NCBI RefSeq assembly: GCF_002214185.1
Contig: NZ_CP022161.1
Location: 5,339,486-5,403,485 of the forward strand
From: Streptomyces capitiformicae
GTDB taxonomy: Bacteria; Actinomycetota; Actinomycetes; Streptomycetales; Streptomycetaceae
Direction: 5' to 3'
DNA length: 64,000 bases
Shown here: positions 18,397 through 27,426 of the stretch, piece by piece
Layout: each line of letters begins with the position of its first letter
Position numbering within the stretch: position 1 is the stretch's first letter
Program-made: the position numbers and the translations under genes
The notes under the pieces: generated by a model
Told to the model about the DNA's origin: nothing
Database searches by the model: none
Seen by the model: the letters and a program-made list of their open reading frames with translations, nothing else

Positions 18397-19164
18397 GTGG
18401 ATCTCGACCTCTGGTTGATCGGGCTGACGGTGGCCGCCGCGTCGTGGGGCGCGGGAGCGGGCACGCTGCTGCCCCGGCCCGCGTACCGTTTCGCGGTCGA
18501 CGAGGAGGAGCCCTGGCAGGACGAGTGCCCCGCCGGGCACCGGATCACCGGTGTCGCACGCGGCTGGCTCGGCCCCGCTCGATGCGCCGACCGCCCCGGC
18601 GACCCGGGCCCGGGATGCGTCTACGGCCCCAGCACCCGCACGGTCGCCCTGGTGACCGCCCTGGTGTGTGCCACCCTCGCCCTCGCCACCGGCACCCGCC
18701 CCGAACTCGCGGTCTGGCTGCTCCTCGCCCCGCTCGGCGTGCTGCTCACCCTGGTGGACGTCAGGGCGCAGCGGCTCCCGGACCCGCTGACCCTGCCGTT
18801 CGCGGGCCTGGCACTCGTCCTGCTGGGGGCGGTGGCGTTCATACCCGAGCACGCGGGCCAGTGGCGTACGGCGGCGTACGGCGCGCTCGCCCTCGGCGGC
18901 CTGTACTTCGTCTTCTTCCTCATCCGCCCCCTCGCCCTCGGCTTCGGCGACGTGAAACTGGCCCTCGGGCTCGGCGCGGCCCTCGGCTGGTACGGCTGGG
19001 GCGCGCTGTACGTCGGCACGTTCGCCGGTGCGCTCATCGGCAGCGGATACACGCTGGTGGCCGCGTTCCGGGGGCGGGCCAGGCGCCGGCAGCTGGTCGC
19101 ACTGGGCCCGTTCATGATCGCGGGGGCATACGTGGGGCTGCTGCTGGAGGCGCACGCGGCCTGA
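18397..19164 (+). CDS. prepilin peptidase (A24 family)
   Basis: The 255-residue membrane protein (GTG start) has about seven hydrophobic segments. It carries both aspartyl-protease signatures of type IV prepilin peptidases: LVDVRAQRLPD with D121, and GFGDVKLALGLG with D185. A cytoplasmic insertion after the first segment contains three cysteines (C44, C63, C74) in place of the standard four-cysteine zinc site. The family cleaves, and sometimes N-methylates, prepilins of type IV or Tad/Flp pili. No pilin or pilus assembly gene is in the window, so its substrates are encoded elsewhere. Confidence 0.88.
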   Translation: MDLDLWLIGLTVAAASWGAGAGTLLPRPAYRFAVDEEEPWQDECPAGHRITGVARGWLGPARCADRPGDPGPGCVYGPSTRTVALVTALVCATLALATGTRPELAVWLLLAPLGVLLTLVDVRAQRLPDPLTLPFAGLALVLLGAVAFIPEHAGQWRTAAYGALALGGLYFVFFLIRPLALGFGDVKLALGLGAALGWYGWGALYVGTFAGALIGSGYTLVAAFRGRARRRQLVALGPFMIAGAYVGLLLEAHAA

Positions 19165-19235
19165 CGTCGGGGGATCCAAGGCCTGGCGTAGGCTGGTGCG
19201 GTCTGTCCACACCCCTTACGAAAGGGACGCTCCCG

Positions 19236-20435
19236 GTGACCGAGAAGGCCGACCTCCAGTCCGTTCTCGACCGTGCCGCCGAGGGTGGGCGGATCACGCC
19301 GGAAGAGGCGCTCGACCTCTACCGCGACGCGCCGCTGCACGCGCTGGGCGCGGCCGCCGACGCCGTACGCAGGCGGCGGTACGCGGGCACGGAGCACATC
19401 GCGACGTACATCATCGAGCGGAACATCAACTACACGAACGTCTGCGTGACGGCGTGCAAGTTCTGCGCGTTCTACGCCCCGCCGAAGGCCAAGGACAAGG
19501 GCTGGACGCGCGACCTCGACGACATCCTGCGCCGCTGCGCGGAGACCGTCGAACTGGGCGGTACGCAGGTCATGTTCCAGGGCGGACACCACCCGGACTA
19601 CGGGGTGGAGTACTACGAGAAGCACTTCGCCGCCATCAAGAAGGAGTTCCCGCAGCTGGTCATCCACTCCCTCGGCGCGTCCGAGGTCGAGCACATGGCC
19701 CGTATCTCCAAGGTGAGCGTGGAGGAGGCCATCCAGCGCATCCACGCCGCCGGTCTGGACTCCTTCGCCGGCGCCGGCGCCGAGCTGCTCCCGGCCCGCC
19801 CCCGCAAGGCCATCGCGCCCCTCAAGGAGTCCGGCGAGCGCTGGCTGGAGATCATGGAGGCCGCGCACAACCTGGGCGTCGAGTCCACCTCCACGATGCT
19901 CATGGGCACCGGCGAGACCAACGCCGAGCGCATCGAGCACCTGCGCATGATCCGTGACGTACAGGACCGGACGGGTGGCTTCCGGGCCTTCATCCCGTAC
20001 ACGTACCAGCCCGAGAACAACCACCTCAAGGGCCGTACGCAGGCCACGATCTTCGAGTACCTGCGCATGATCGCCATCGCCCGCCTCTTCATGGACAACA
20101 TCGCCCACATCCAGGGCTCCTGGCTCACCACCGGCAAGGAGGTCGGCCAGCTCTCCCTGCACTACGGCGCGGACGACCTCGGCTCGATCATGCTGGAGGA
20201 GAACGTGGTCTCCTCCGCCGGCGCCAAGCACCGCTCCAACCGCCTGGAGATCATCGACCTGATCAGGAAGGCGGGCCGCGTCCCCGCCCAGCGCAGCACC
20301 ACCTACGAGCACATCGTCGTCCACGACGACCCGGCGAACGACCCGGTCGACGAGCGCGTCATGTCCCACATCTCGTCCACGGCGATCGAGGGCGGCACGG
20401 CCCACCCCGAGCTGAAGCTGCTGAGCACCAACTAG
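19236..20435 (+). CDS. mqnC: cyclic dehypoxanthinyl futalosine synthase, radical SAM
   Basis: 399 residues from the GTG at 19236, with AAAGGGA at 19221-19227. Radical SAM cysteines are C70, C74 and C77 (NVCVTACKFCAFY). The following GGTQVMFQGGHHPDYGVEYYEKHF and the C-terminal FIPYTYQPENNHLKG and HRSNRLEIIDLIRKAGRVPAQRSTTYEHI fit MqnC, which cyclises dehypoxanthine futalosine. MqnE is the alternative relative but has different flanking motifs and catalyses the preceding adduct step. A TAGGCT hexamer at 19189-19194 may be its minus-10 element. It begins a menaquinone cluster with the small amidohydrolase-like gene and menG. Confidence 0.92.
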   Translation: MTEKADLQSVLDRAAEGGRITPEEALDLYRDAPLHALGAAADAVRRRRYAGTEHIATYIIERNINYTNVCVTACKFCAFYAPPKAKDKGWTRDLDDILRRCAETVELGGTQVMFQGGHHPDYGVEYYEKHFAAIKKEFPQLVIHSLGASEVEHMARISKVSVEEAIQRIHAAGLDSFAGAGAELLPARPRKAIAPLKESGERWLEIMEAAHNLGVESTSTMLMGTGETNAERIEHLRMIRDVQDRTGGFRAFIPYTYQPENNHLKGRTQATIFEYLRMIAIARLFMDNIAHIQGSWLTTGKEVGQLSLHYGADDLGSIMLEENVVSSAGAKHRSNRLEIIDLIRKAGRVPAQRSTTYEHIVVHDDPANDPVDERVMSHISSTAIEGGTAHPELKLLSTN

Positions 20436-20449
20436 GGCGCACAGCTCGC

Positions 20450-20899
20450 ATGCTGACGATTCATGCCGCCGACGAGGTGCGGTACACGTGGGACGACCCG
20501 GAGCCGATCAAGGACGGCGCCGTCGCGGTGCAGGGCATCCGGGTCCATGCCGTGGGGCCGCTGACGGAGGTCCAGCGGCAGTTTCCGGGCGCCCGCGTGC
20601 GCCGGTGGCCCGGTGTCCTGGGGCCCGCCCGCGTCCACGAGGGCCCGCTGCCGGACGCGCCGACACCCCGCGAACGCATCCACGCGGTGCTGAAGTCGGG
20701 GGCGGTCGCGGTACTTGAGGAATACGCGGCCACCCCTGAACTCCGCGCGGCCGCCGAACGGAACGACGTCGTCGTACTCCGTCGCACTCGCCTCACGGCG
20801 ATCACCGAGATGGGCCGCGCCGACCTGGCCGTCTTCGATGAGTCCGGCGTGTGCATGGCCACGGTGTGCGCGGGGCGCCTTGTCCACCGGCGGCACTGA
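20450..20899 (+). CDS. truncated amidohydrolase-like (imidazolonepropionase-like) protein
   Basis: The 149-residue protein has the N-terminal strands of the composite domain of amidohydrolases (LTIHAADEVRYTW... IKDGAVAVQGIRVHAVGPLTEV) and its C-terminal closing strands (ITEMGRADLAVFDESGVCMATVCAGRLVHRR). The roughly 250-residue metal-binding TIM barrel between them is replaced by a short helical linker with no HxH motif. It cannot be a standard hydrolase. The frame is intact, starts 15 bases after mqnC and sits before menG, so it is probably an expressed non-catalytic or binding protein. I recall similar small proteins next to mqnC in other Streptomyces; their role is unknown. Confidence 0.7.
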   Translation: MLTIHAADEVRYTWDDPEPIKDGAVAVQGIRVHAVGPLTEVQRQFPGARVRRWPGVLGPARVHEGPLPDAPTPRERIHAVLKSGAVAVLEEYAATPELRAAAERNDVVVLRRTRLTAITEMGRADLAVFDESGVCMATVCAGRLVHRRH

Positions 20900-20968
20900 A
20901 GGGGCGCGGGGGTGTGACATCTGCGGCTCCGCCGCGGGGCGCGACCAGCCACATCCGACCCGCAGCCC
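20899..20968. repeat. dispersed intergenic repeat, copy 1
   Basis: The stretch starts AAGGGGCGCGGGGGTG and continues TGCGGCTCCGCCGC...GCGACCAGCCAC...GACCCGCAG. It aligns along its length with 23982-24060 and contains an internal GCGGC/GCCGC inverted repeat. I recognise it as a common Streptomyces intergenic repeat type. It begins at the stop codon of the upstream gene and may act as a terminator or processing site. The 322-base gap 20900-21221 holds this copy and the 22-bp array but no gene. Confidence 0.65.
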
Positions 20969-21052
20969 GCAGACAACAGAACCGACCGAGCTCATCCGCT
21001 CCGCGGGTGGGTGGAGGACGTGGCGGAGAAGAAGAAGCCGAAGCCGTTGCCG

Positions 21053-21184
21053 TGACGGCGTACGGCCTGGACCGTGACGGCGTACGGCCCGGACCGTGAC
21101 TCCGTACGGCCTGGACCGTGACGGCGTACGGCCTGGACCGTGACGGCGTACGGCCCGGACCGTGACTCCGTACGGGCCGGGCGC
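21053..21184. repeat. 22-bp tandem repeat upstream of menG
   Basis: Six copies of TGACGGCGTACGGCCTGGAC-CG occur head to tail. They show a higher-order 66-bp period: copies 1-3 and 4-6 repeat the same order of variants (GG/T, GG/C, TC/T), so the array grew by duplicating a three-unit block. Most copies contain CGTACG, a self-complementary core. The array ends 37 bases before the menG start and so overlaps any menG promoter. Confidence 0.9.
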
Positions 21185-21221
21185 CGCCTGTGCGCGCGGC
21201 CCGTACTGCCACAATGACCCC

Positions 21222-21920
21222 GTGACACGCGCATCCCTGGACAAGCAGCCGCACGAAGTCGCCTCGATGTTCGACCGAGTGGCGAAACGGTACGACCTGA
21301 CCAACGACGTGCTGTCCCTCGGACAGGACCGCCGCTGGCGCAAGGAGGTCGCGCGGGCGGTGGATGCCCGCCCCGCGCAGAAGGTTCTGGACCTGGCGGC
21401 CGGCACGGGCACCTCCTCGCTGCCCTTCGCCCAGACCGGCGCGTACGTCGTGCCGTGCGACTTCTCCCTCGGCATGCTCCAGGTCGGCAAGGAGCGCACC
21501 TCCTGGCTGCCGTTCACCGCGGGCGACGCGACGAGGCTGCCGTTCAAGGACGACACCTTCGACGCGGTGACCATCTCCTTCGGCCTGAGGAACGTGCAGG
21601 ACACGGACGCCGCGCTGCGCGAGATGCACCGGGTGACCAAGCCCGGCGGCCGGGTCGTGATCTGCGAGTTCTCGCACCCGACGTGGACGCCGTTCCGGAC
21701 CGTCTACACCGAGTACCTGATGCGCGCCCTGCCGCCGGTCGCCCGCGCGGTGTCGTCGAACCCGGAGGCGTACGTCTACCTCGCCGAGTCCATCCGCGCC
21801 TGGCCCGACCAGTCCGGCCTCGCCGAACGCCTGCGTGAGGCCGGATGGGACAAGGTCGCCTGGCGGAACCTCTCGGGTGGCGTCGTCGCGCTGCACCGGG
21901 GGTTCAAGAGCCACTCGTAG
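21222..21920 (+). CDS. menG: demethylmenaquinone methyltransferase
   Basis: The 232-residue class I SAM methyltransferase of the UbiE/MenG family starts [40 protein letters not shown]. The SAM-binding [16 protein letters not shown] is at about 55-70, followed by [27 protein letters not shown] and the FSHPTW and [11 protein letters not shown] ends. It C-methylates demethylmenaquinone in the last step of menaquinone synthesis. The GTG at 21222 aligns with the family N-terminus; upstream extension runs into the tandem repeat. CACAAT six bases before the GTG may be a minus-10 element giving a leaderless mRNA. Confidence 0.93.
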   Translation: MTRASLDKQPHEVASMFDRVAKRYDLTNDVLSLGQDRRWRKEVARAVDARPAQKVLDLAAGTGTSSLPFAQTGAYVVPCDFSLGMLQVGKERTSWLPFTAGDATRLPFKDDTFDAVTISFGLRNVQDTDAALREMHRVTKPGGRVVICEFSHPTWTPFRTVYTEYLMRALPPVARAVSSNPEAYVYLAESIRAWPDQSGLAERLREAGWDKVAWRNLSGGVVALHRGFKSHS

Positions 21921-22049
21921 GGCCTCAAGGTTCACCCGAGAGGGGGATGTCCGAAAGGGCACCTGATTGACGGGAACCGGTCAACAGAAAACACCGTCCG
22001 TTGAATACGTCTGATTACGGCACGAGTTTTCTGGATGACGGAGCGTTCC

Positions 22050-23942
22050 ATGGCGTCGTACTGCCCGCACTGCGGGACACCCGCTCCCGACGAGGCACGC
22101 TTCTGCATGAAGTGCGGGCGCGAGCGTGTGGCGGCAGCACAGCCCGAGACACCGCCTACCCCCAACACCGCTCCGCCGCCTGCCCCGCCACCGTCCGCCC
22201 CGCCCACCGCCCTACCCACCGGTCCGCCGTCGGTCCCGCCCGGCGCGCCCTTCGCGACGGCACCCGGCGTCCCTCCGTCGGCACCACCCGGCCCCCTACC
22301 GTCGATGCCCCCCGGCACCCCGCCGACCATGGCACCGCCCGTCGGTCCGCCGCCCCCTCCTCCCCTGTACGCCCCCGTCCCCGCCCGCCCTTCACCTCTG
22401 GGCGCCTTCTTCGGCCGGGCCTTCCGGGGCGACTGGGCCGGATCCGCACTGGCCGCGCTCTGGCCGGTCGGACTGCTGCTCGGCGCCGCCATCGCCCTGG
22501 CCATCCCCGACTACGGCCAGGGCGACGAGGACCTCGTCGGCTTCGGCGACCGCATGGGCATCGCCCTCGCCGCCCTCCTCCAGGGCCTCGGCGGCGGCCT
22601 CGAGGTCTCGGAGATCAACCCCGACTACTCCAGCGACATCCAGGCCGCGGAGGCCGCCTTCACCCTCTCCCTCGTCCCGCTCACGGTGACCGCTCTGTTC
22701 ATCGGGGCCCTCTTCATCGGCGTACGGCAACTGCGTACGCGCCTGGCCACGCGGGCCGCGTACCCCGGTGTCGCCACCGGAGGCACGTGGGGTGGTGGGG
22801 GAGGAACCGGTGTCGGCGCCGGCACCGGCCGTACCGCCGGGCTCGAAGCGGCCGTACGGGTCACGCTGCTGGTGACCGTCGCCGTACTGCTGCTCGGGCT
22901 GTTCGCCCAGCCCACCGTCGCCCTCGCCGAGGTCTCGACCTCCCCCTGGCTCGCGGCACTGGGCGCGCTGCTGCTCACCGCCGCCGTCTCGGGCGCGCTG
23001 CTGCAACGCGACGACCTGGCCGCCTGGCTGGCCGTCCGCCCCGGCCCCCAGACCCTGTTCCGGGCGACCGGCACCGCCGTACGCGCCCTGGCGATCGTCC
23101 TCGCCCTCTGCTCACTCGTCGCCCTCATCGTCCTCGCCTCGGACAGCGAGTGGAAGTCCGACTGGGAGGAGGACGTCAACCCCCTCCTGATCGCCCTGCT
23201 CCTCCTCCCGAACATCGCCGTCAACATCCTCGGCATCTCCTGGGGCGCCTCCTTCGAGGGAGAGGTGGGCCGCTCGCGGTACGGCGACGACACGTCGTAC
23301 GGAAGCGACTCGTCCGGCGACTACGGACTGGTGGAATCCGGCCCGTACGGCGGCTACGAGCGCGAGGCCTTCGGGCTCTCCGAACTGGGCGACGCCGTCA
23401 ACTCCTGGGCGGTCGTGGGCGCGTTGGCACTGGGCGCCGTCTGTGCCCTCACCCTCGGCATCCTCGCGGCCCGCCGCTCCTCGGGCCGAGGCGAGCAACT
23501 CCTCGCGGCCGGCATCTTCTTCGGCCTGTTCCTGCTCCTCGCCGGCATCGGCGGCGTCACGATGGAAACCTCCGGCTCCGCCACGAGCAACCTCGGCAGC
23601 GAACTCTCCGCCGCAGGCCAGGTGGACGCCGGCCTCAACATCCCCGAAACCCTCCTCTTCGCCCTCCTCTGGACCTTCGGCGCGGCCTTCCTGGCGCCCT
23701 ACCTGGTCCAGATGACCGGCGCACGCACGGCCGTGATCCCGGCCCCGATCCCGGCGATGCCACCCCACCCTTCATCCCCGGCCCCGTCGTACGAGATCCC
23801 CGTGGTCGAACTGGGCCACCAGCTACCGCCCACCGAAACCCCCAAGCCCCGCAGTCGAACGCTGGTGTGGACGATCACGATCACGGCGGCATTCGTCATC
23901 GGAGGAGGCGGAGCGGCAGCGGTATTGCTCTGGCAGAAATAG
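22050..23942 (+). CDS. zinc-ribbon, Pro-rich, multi-pass membrane protein
   Basis: 630 residues from the ATG at 22050, chosen for the GGAG at 7-base spacing over an in-frame ATG at 22035. The first 30 residues are a zinc ribbon of two CxxC knuckles (YCPHCGTPAP..., FCMKCGRE). About 80 residues of Pro/Ala-rich linker follow, then some ten hydrophobic segments with loops rich in Asp, Gly and Tyr (RYGDDTSYGSDSSGDYG), and a last membrane segment at the C-terminus. The family is not named in my knowledge beyond zinc-ribbon domain-containing protein. It has no clear transporter signature. It faces the PASTA-protein gene convergently. Confidence 0.75.
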   Translation: MASYCPHCGTPAPDEARFCMKCGRERVAAAQPETPPTPNTAPPPAPPPSAPPTALPTGPPSVPPGAPFATAPGVPPSAPPGPLPSMPPGTPPTMAPPVGPPPPPPLYAPVPARPSPLGAFFGRAFRGDWAGSALAALWPVGLLLGAAIALAIPDYGQGDEDLVGFGDRMGIALAALLQGLGGGLEVSEINPDYSSDIQAAEAAFTLSLVPLTVTALFIGALFIGVRQLRTRLATRAAYPGVATGGTWGGGGGTGVGAGTGRTAGLEAAVRVTLLVTVAVLLLGLFAQPTVALAEVSTSPWLAALGALLLTAAVSGALLQRDDLAAWLAVRPGPQTLFRATGTAVRALAIVLALCSLVALIVLASDSEWKSDWEEDVNPLLIALLLLPNIAVNILGISWGASFEGEVGRSRYGDDTSYGSDSSGDYGLVESGPYGGYEREAFGLSELGDAVNSWAVVGALALGAVCALTLGILAARRSSGRGEQLLAAGIFFGLFLLLAGIGGVTMETSGSATSNLGSELSAAGQVDAGLNIPETLLFALLWTFGAAFLAPYLVQMTGARTAVIPAPIPAMPPHPSSPAPSYEIPVVELGHQLPPTETPKPRSRTLVWTITITAAFVIGGGGAAAVLLWQK

Positions 23943-23981
23943 AGGGCGCCTGATAGTCGCAGGCCAACACCCGCGCTCCTT

Positions 23982-24060
23982 CAGGGGCGCGGGGCCGTAT
24001 CGATATGCGGCTGCGCCGCGTGGGCGCGATCAACCACAACGAACCCGCACCCTGCAACGG
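23982..24060. repeat. dispersed intergenic repeat, copy 2
   Basis: This stretch (AGGGGCGCGGGGCCGTAT...TGCGGCTGCGCCGCG...GGGCGCGATCAACCAC...AACCCGCA) aligns with 20899-20968. It lies between two converging genes, where its inverted repeat could end transcription from both sides. Confidence 0.65.
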
Positions 24061-24102
24061 CGCAGCAATCCCACCCCAGACGCAGCCCCGCACACCACCG
24101 CC

Positions 24103-24426
24103 CTACCGGAGAACCGCAAACGGATCCCCCGGCTCCTCCAACTCCCTGCGCAACCCGGGCGGAGGCCCACCCCGCCGAGGCTCCCGCACACCCCCACCCT
24201 CGTCACCCAACTCGAACCACACGGTCACCACAGCCCCCCGCGGCACCTCAACACCCGGCGGAGGGTACTGCCGTACGACGTAGTCCACGACGGCGAGCTC
24301 GAAGTCGGCCCGATCACCGGCGGCCAGCTGGACCCCACTCGCCTCGGCCGCCTCACGCGCGTCCACGGCCATCAGCCCGACGAGCCGTGGCACACGCACT
24401 TCGAACGACTTGGGTGTCAGGCGCAC
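24103..24426 (-). CDS. small PASTA-domain protein
   Basis: The 107-residue protein (GTG start) has one PASTA unit: VRVPRLVGLMAVDAREAAEASGVQL..., followed by VVRQYPPPGVEVPRGAVVTVWFELGD, the usual P-x-x-G...A...G pattern ending in a beta strand. PASTA domains bind cell-wall muropeptides or beta-lactam-like ligands, normally outside the cell on kinases and penicillin-binding proteins. No signal peptide or membrane segment is visible here, so its location is unclear. The C-terminal tail is Gly/Arg/Pro-rich. Confidence 0.75.
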   Translation of the reverse strand: MRLTPKSFEVRVPRLVGLMAVDAREAAEASGVQLAAGDRADFELAVVDYVVRQYPPPGVEVPRGAVVTVWFELGDEGGGVREPRRGGPPPGLRRELEEPGDPFAVLR

Positions 24427-24534
24427 AGACGTTCACCCCCCAGCGGTATCGGAAGGGTAACCACCAAACACACCCATCCGGAAGCTCTGAGTGGCGATCT
24501 GCGTCAAATTGCTACTCTGGGTGACGACTTCGCG

Positions 24535-25041
24535 CTACAACGCCAGCCGATAACAGTGCCCCAGCTGCTGCGAGACAGGCGTCGTGTACGTCTCCGCCAG
24601 CTCCATGCCCAGCCGCCGGGTGACGGCAATGGACCGCTCGTTCCGGGCGTTGACCATGGCGACGACGCTGCCGATGCCCGCCGCGCGCACCCGCTCCAGG
24701 GTCAGCATCGCGGCAGCGGTCACGTACCCCTTGCCCCAGTGCTCGCGGGCCAGCCGCCAGCCGATCTCGATCTCGCCCGTGGGACCCCACTCCCGGGGCC
24801 ACGGCTGGGCGCCGGTGAAGCCGATGGCCCGTCCCTCCTCGTCGAGCATGGTCCACAGACAGAACCCGTACTCGGCGTCGTGACGCCGCTGGCGCGCGGT
24901 GAGCTCCTCGTAGACGGACAGCTCGGCGGACCTGCCGCCATGGAACTCCATGACGTCGGGATCGTCGAAGATCCGGTGCCACGTGAAGGCGTCCTCGTCG
25001 GTGGGGACGCGCAGCCGTACGTCGGGCAGAGCTCGGTTCAC
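24535..25041 (-). CDS. GNAT-family acetyltransferase (RimJ/RimL type)
   Basis: The 168-residue protein (GTG start) has the RimJ/RimL layout: VRLRVPTDEDAFTWHRIFDDPDVMEFHGG at the N-terminus, IEIGWRLAREHWGKGYVTAAAMLTLE as the acetyl-CoA-binding motif, and NARNERSIAVTRRLGMELAETYT near the C-terminus. Such enzymes acetylate ribosomal proteins, free amino acids or small amines. The neighbourhood does not indicate a substrate. It diverges from the menJ-like gene across a 157-bp gap. Confidence 0.85.
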   Translation of the reverse strand: MNRALPDVRLRVPTDEDAFTWHRIFDDPDVMEFHGGRSAELSVYEELTARQRRHDAEYGFCLWTMLDEEGRAIGFTGAQPWPREWGPTGEIEIGWRLAREHWGKGYVTAAAMLTLERVRAAGIGSVVAMVNARNERSIAVTRRLGMELAETYTTPVSQQLGHCYRLAL

Positions 25042-25198
25042 AGGGGCAGCCCTTCAGCCGGTGATCGGTACCGCTGAATAGACTGCCCATGTCCGACGCC
25101 TGTCGGCACATGTTTTCTGGTCTTCCAGTTTCTGGTCTTCCAGCAGGTTTCCGCGTTTCAACTACCTCGTTCCCACTACCTCTTGGGGAGAACCCGTC

Positions 25199-26503
25199 GT
25201 GACCGAGCCCCAGCCCCTTACCGAACACACCGCCGATGTGATCGTCGTCGGGGCCGGACCAGCCGGTTCCACCACCGCGTACTACCTGGCGAAGGCCGGG
25301 CTCGACGTGCTGCTCCTGGAGAAGACCAGCTTCCCGAGGGAGAAGGTCTGCGGCGACGGACTCACACCCCGCGCCACCAAGCAGCTCGTGTCGATGGGCA
25401 TCGACATCTCGGAGGAGGCGGGCTGGCTCCGCAACAAAGGGCTGCGGATCATTGGCGGCGGCGTCCGCCTCCAGCTCGACTGGCCGGAACTCGCCTCCTA
25501 CCCGGACTACGGACTCGTCCGCAAACGCGACGACTTCGACGAGCAGCTCGCCCGCCAGGCCCAGAAGGCCGGCGCCCGCCTCCACGAGAACTGCAACGTC
25601 AGCGGCCCGGTCATCGACGACCGCACGGGCCGCATCACAGGTGTCACGGCCAAGCTCGGCGACCCCGACTCGGGCGAGAAGCGCGAGGTCACCTTCCACG
25701 CGCCGCTCGTCGTGGCCGCCGACGGCAACTCCACCCGCCTCTCCCTCGCGATGGGCCTGCACCGCCGCGAGGACCGCCCGATGGGCGTCGCCGTCCGCAC
25801 GTACTTCACCTCCCCGCGCCACGACGACGACTACCTGGAGTCCTGGCTGGAACTGTGGGACAAGCGGGGCCCGGGCGAAGACCGCCTCCTCCCCGGCTAC
25901 GGCTGGATCTTCGGCATGGGCGACGGCACCTCCAACGTCGGCCTGGGCGTCCTCAACACCTCCGACTCCTTCAAGGAACTGGACTGGCGCGAGGTCCTGA
26001 AGGCCTGGTGCGCCTCCATGCCCGAGGAGTGGGGCTACACCCCCGAGAACATGACCGGCCCGATCCGCGGCGCCGCCCTCCCCATGGCCTTCAACCGCCA
26101 GCCGCACTACACCAAGGGCCTCCTCCTCGTCGGCGACGCCGGTGGCCTGGTCAACCCCTTCAACGGCGAGGGCATCGCCTACGCCATGGAGTCCGGCCAG
26201 ATCGCCGCCGACGTCATCGTCCAGGCCCACGCCCGCGCCACCCCCGGTCAGCGTGAACTCGCCCTCCAGCGCTACCCCCAGGTCCTCAAGGACACCTACG
26301 GTGGCTACTACACGATGGGCCGCGCCTTCGTGAAGCTCATCGGCAACCCCAAGATCATGAAGCTGGCCACCCAGCGCGGCCTCACCCACCCGTTGCTGAT
26401 GAAGTTCACCCTCAAGCTCCTCGCCAACCTCACCGACCCCACCGGCGGCGACGCGATGGATCGCATCATCAACGGCCTCTCCAAGGTCGCACCGAAGGCG
26501 TAG
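25199..26503 (+). CDS. geranylgeranyl reductase-family flavoprotein, MenJ-like
   Basis: The 434-residue FAD protein (GTG start) has the dinucleotide motif DVIVVGAGPAGSTTAYYLAKAG (12-33), FPREKVCGDGLTPRA, the GG-reductase motif VGDAGGLVNPFNGEGIAYAMESG, and a C-terminal TYGGYYTMGRAFVKLIGNPKIM. This matches the geranylgeranyl reductase family. Its mycobacterial member MenJ saturates one isoprene unit of menaquinone-9, and the location between menG and nuo supports the same role, which is inference. Reduction of other prenyl lipids is possible. It sits on the same strand as nuo but is separated from it by the NlpC/P60 gene. Confidence 0.85.
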   Translation: MTEPQPLTEHTADVIVVGAGPAGSTTAYYLAKAGLDVLLLEKTSFPREKVCGDGLTPRATKQLVSMGIDISEEAGWLRNKGLRIIGGGVRLQLDWPELASYPDYGLVRKRDDFDEQLARQAQKAGARLHENCNVSGPVIDDRTGRITGVTAKLGDPDSGEKREVTFHAPLVVAADGNSTRLSLAMGLHRREDRPMGVAVRTYFTSPRHDDDYLESWLELWDKRGPGEDRLLPGYGWIFGMGDGTSNVGLGVLNTSDSFKELDWREVLKAWCASMPEEWGYTPENMTGPIRGAALPMAFNRQPHYTKGLLLVGDAGGLVNPFNGEGIAYAMESGQIAADVIVQAHARATPGQRELALQRYPQVLKDTYGGYYTMGRAFVKLIGNPKIMKLATQRGLTHPLLMKFTLKLLANLTDPTGGDAMDRIINGLSKVAPKA

Positions 26504-27426
26504 TCCTACGGCCGTAAGGGGTGTTGACGAGCGCGGTGTGAGGATGCTGTGCGTGAGCGGGGCGTGACCTTCCGTCCCCTCACGCACCTCCTTACCCTCC
26601 CGTGCCCATGACAACAGAACGCCTACCCGCCTCGGTGCACCCCCGGGAGCAGTCCGGCGCCACGGGTGACACCGCCGGCTCCGGCCACACCCGCAGACAT
26701 TTCCTCGCGGCCGCGGGAGCCTCGGGAGCGGCGACCGCCGTCGGCCTCGCCTTAGGAACCTCCGCTCCCGCGCACGCCTCCCCGGCAGCCGCGGGCAAAC
26801 GTGTCGCTGTCCTCGGCGGCGGAGTCTCCGGCCTCAGCGCCGCCCACGAACTCGCCGAACGCGGCTACACCGTCACCGTCTACGAGTACTACGACGCCCT
26901 CGGCGGCAAGGCCCGCTCGATGGACGTCCCCGGCACGGCGGAGGGCGGACGCAAACCCCTCCCCGGCGAACACGGCTTCCGCTTCTTTCCCGGCTTCTAC
27001 CGGAACCTGCCGGACACCATGCGCCGCATCCCCTTCCCGGGCAACGCCGACGGTGTTCGCGGCAACCTCCGCAGCGGCACCGAGGCCCTCTTCGCCCGCT
27101 CCGGCGGCCGCCCCGACCTGCACTTCCCGCTCCGCCGGGCCACCACCCCACCCGCCCCCGGCGACATCACCCCGTCCTGGATCCGCGACCAGATCCTCTC
27201 CGCCCTCGACCTCGGCACCCGCCTCCCCGCCCACGAGGTCGCCTACTTCGCGAACCGCCTCCTCATCCACCTCACCAGCTGCGACGCCCGCCGCGAGGAC
27301 GAGTGGGAGAAGACCAGCTGGTGGGAGTTCATCCGGGCCGGGCAGATGAGCGAGGAGTACCGGACCGTCCTCGGCATCGGCCAGACCCGCAACCTCGTCG
27401 CCACCCGCGCCGAGGTCGCCTCCACC

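Noticed and set aside
21053..21184. Possible replication origin iterons
   Set aside because: There is no replication initiator gene or DnaA-box cluster nearby, and the context is chromosomal housekeeping genes.
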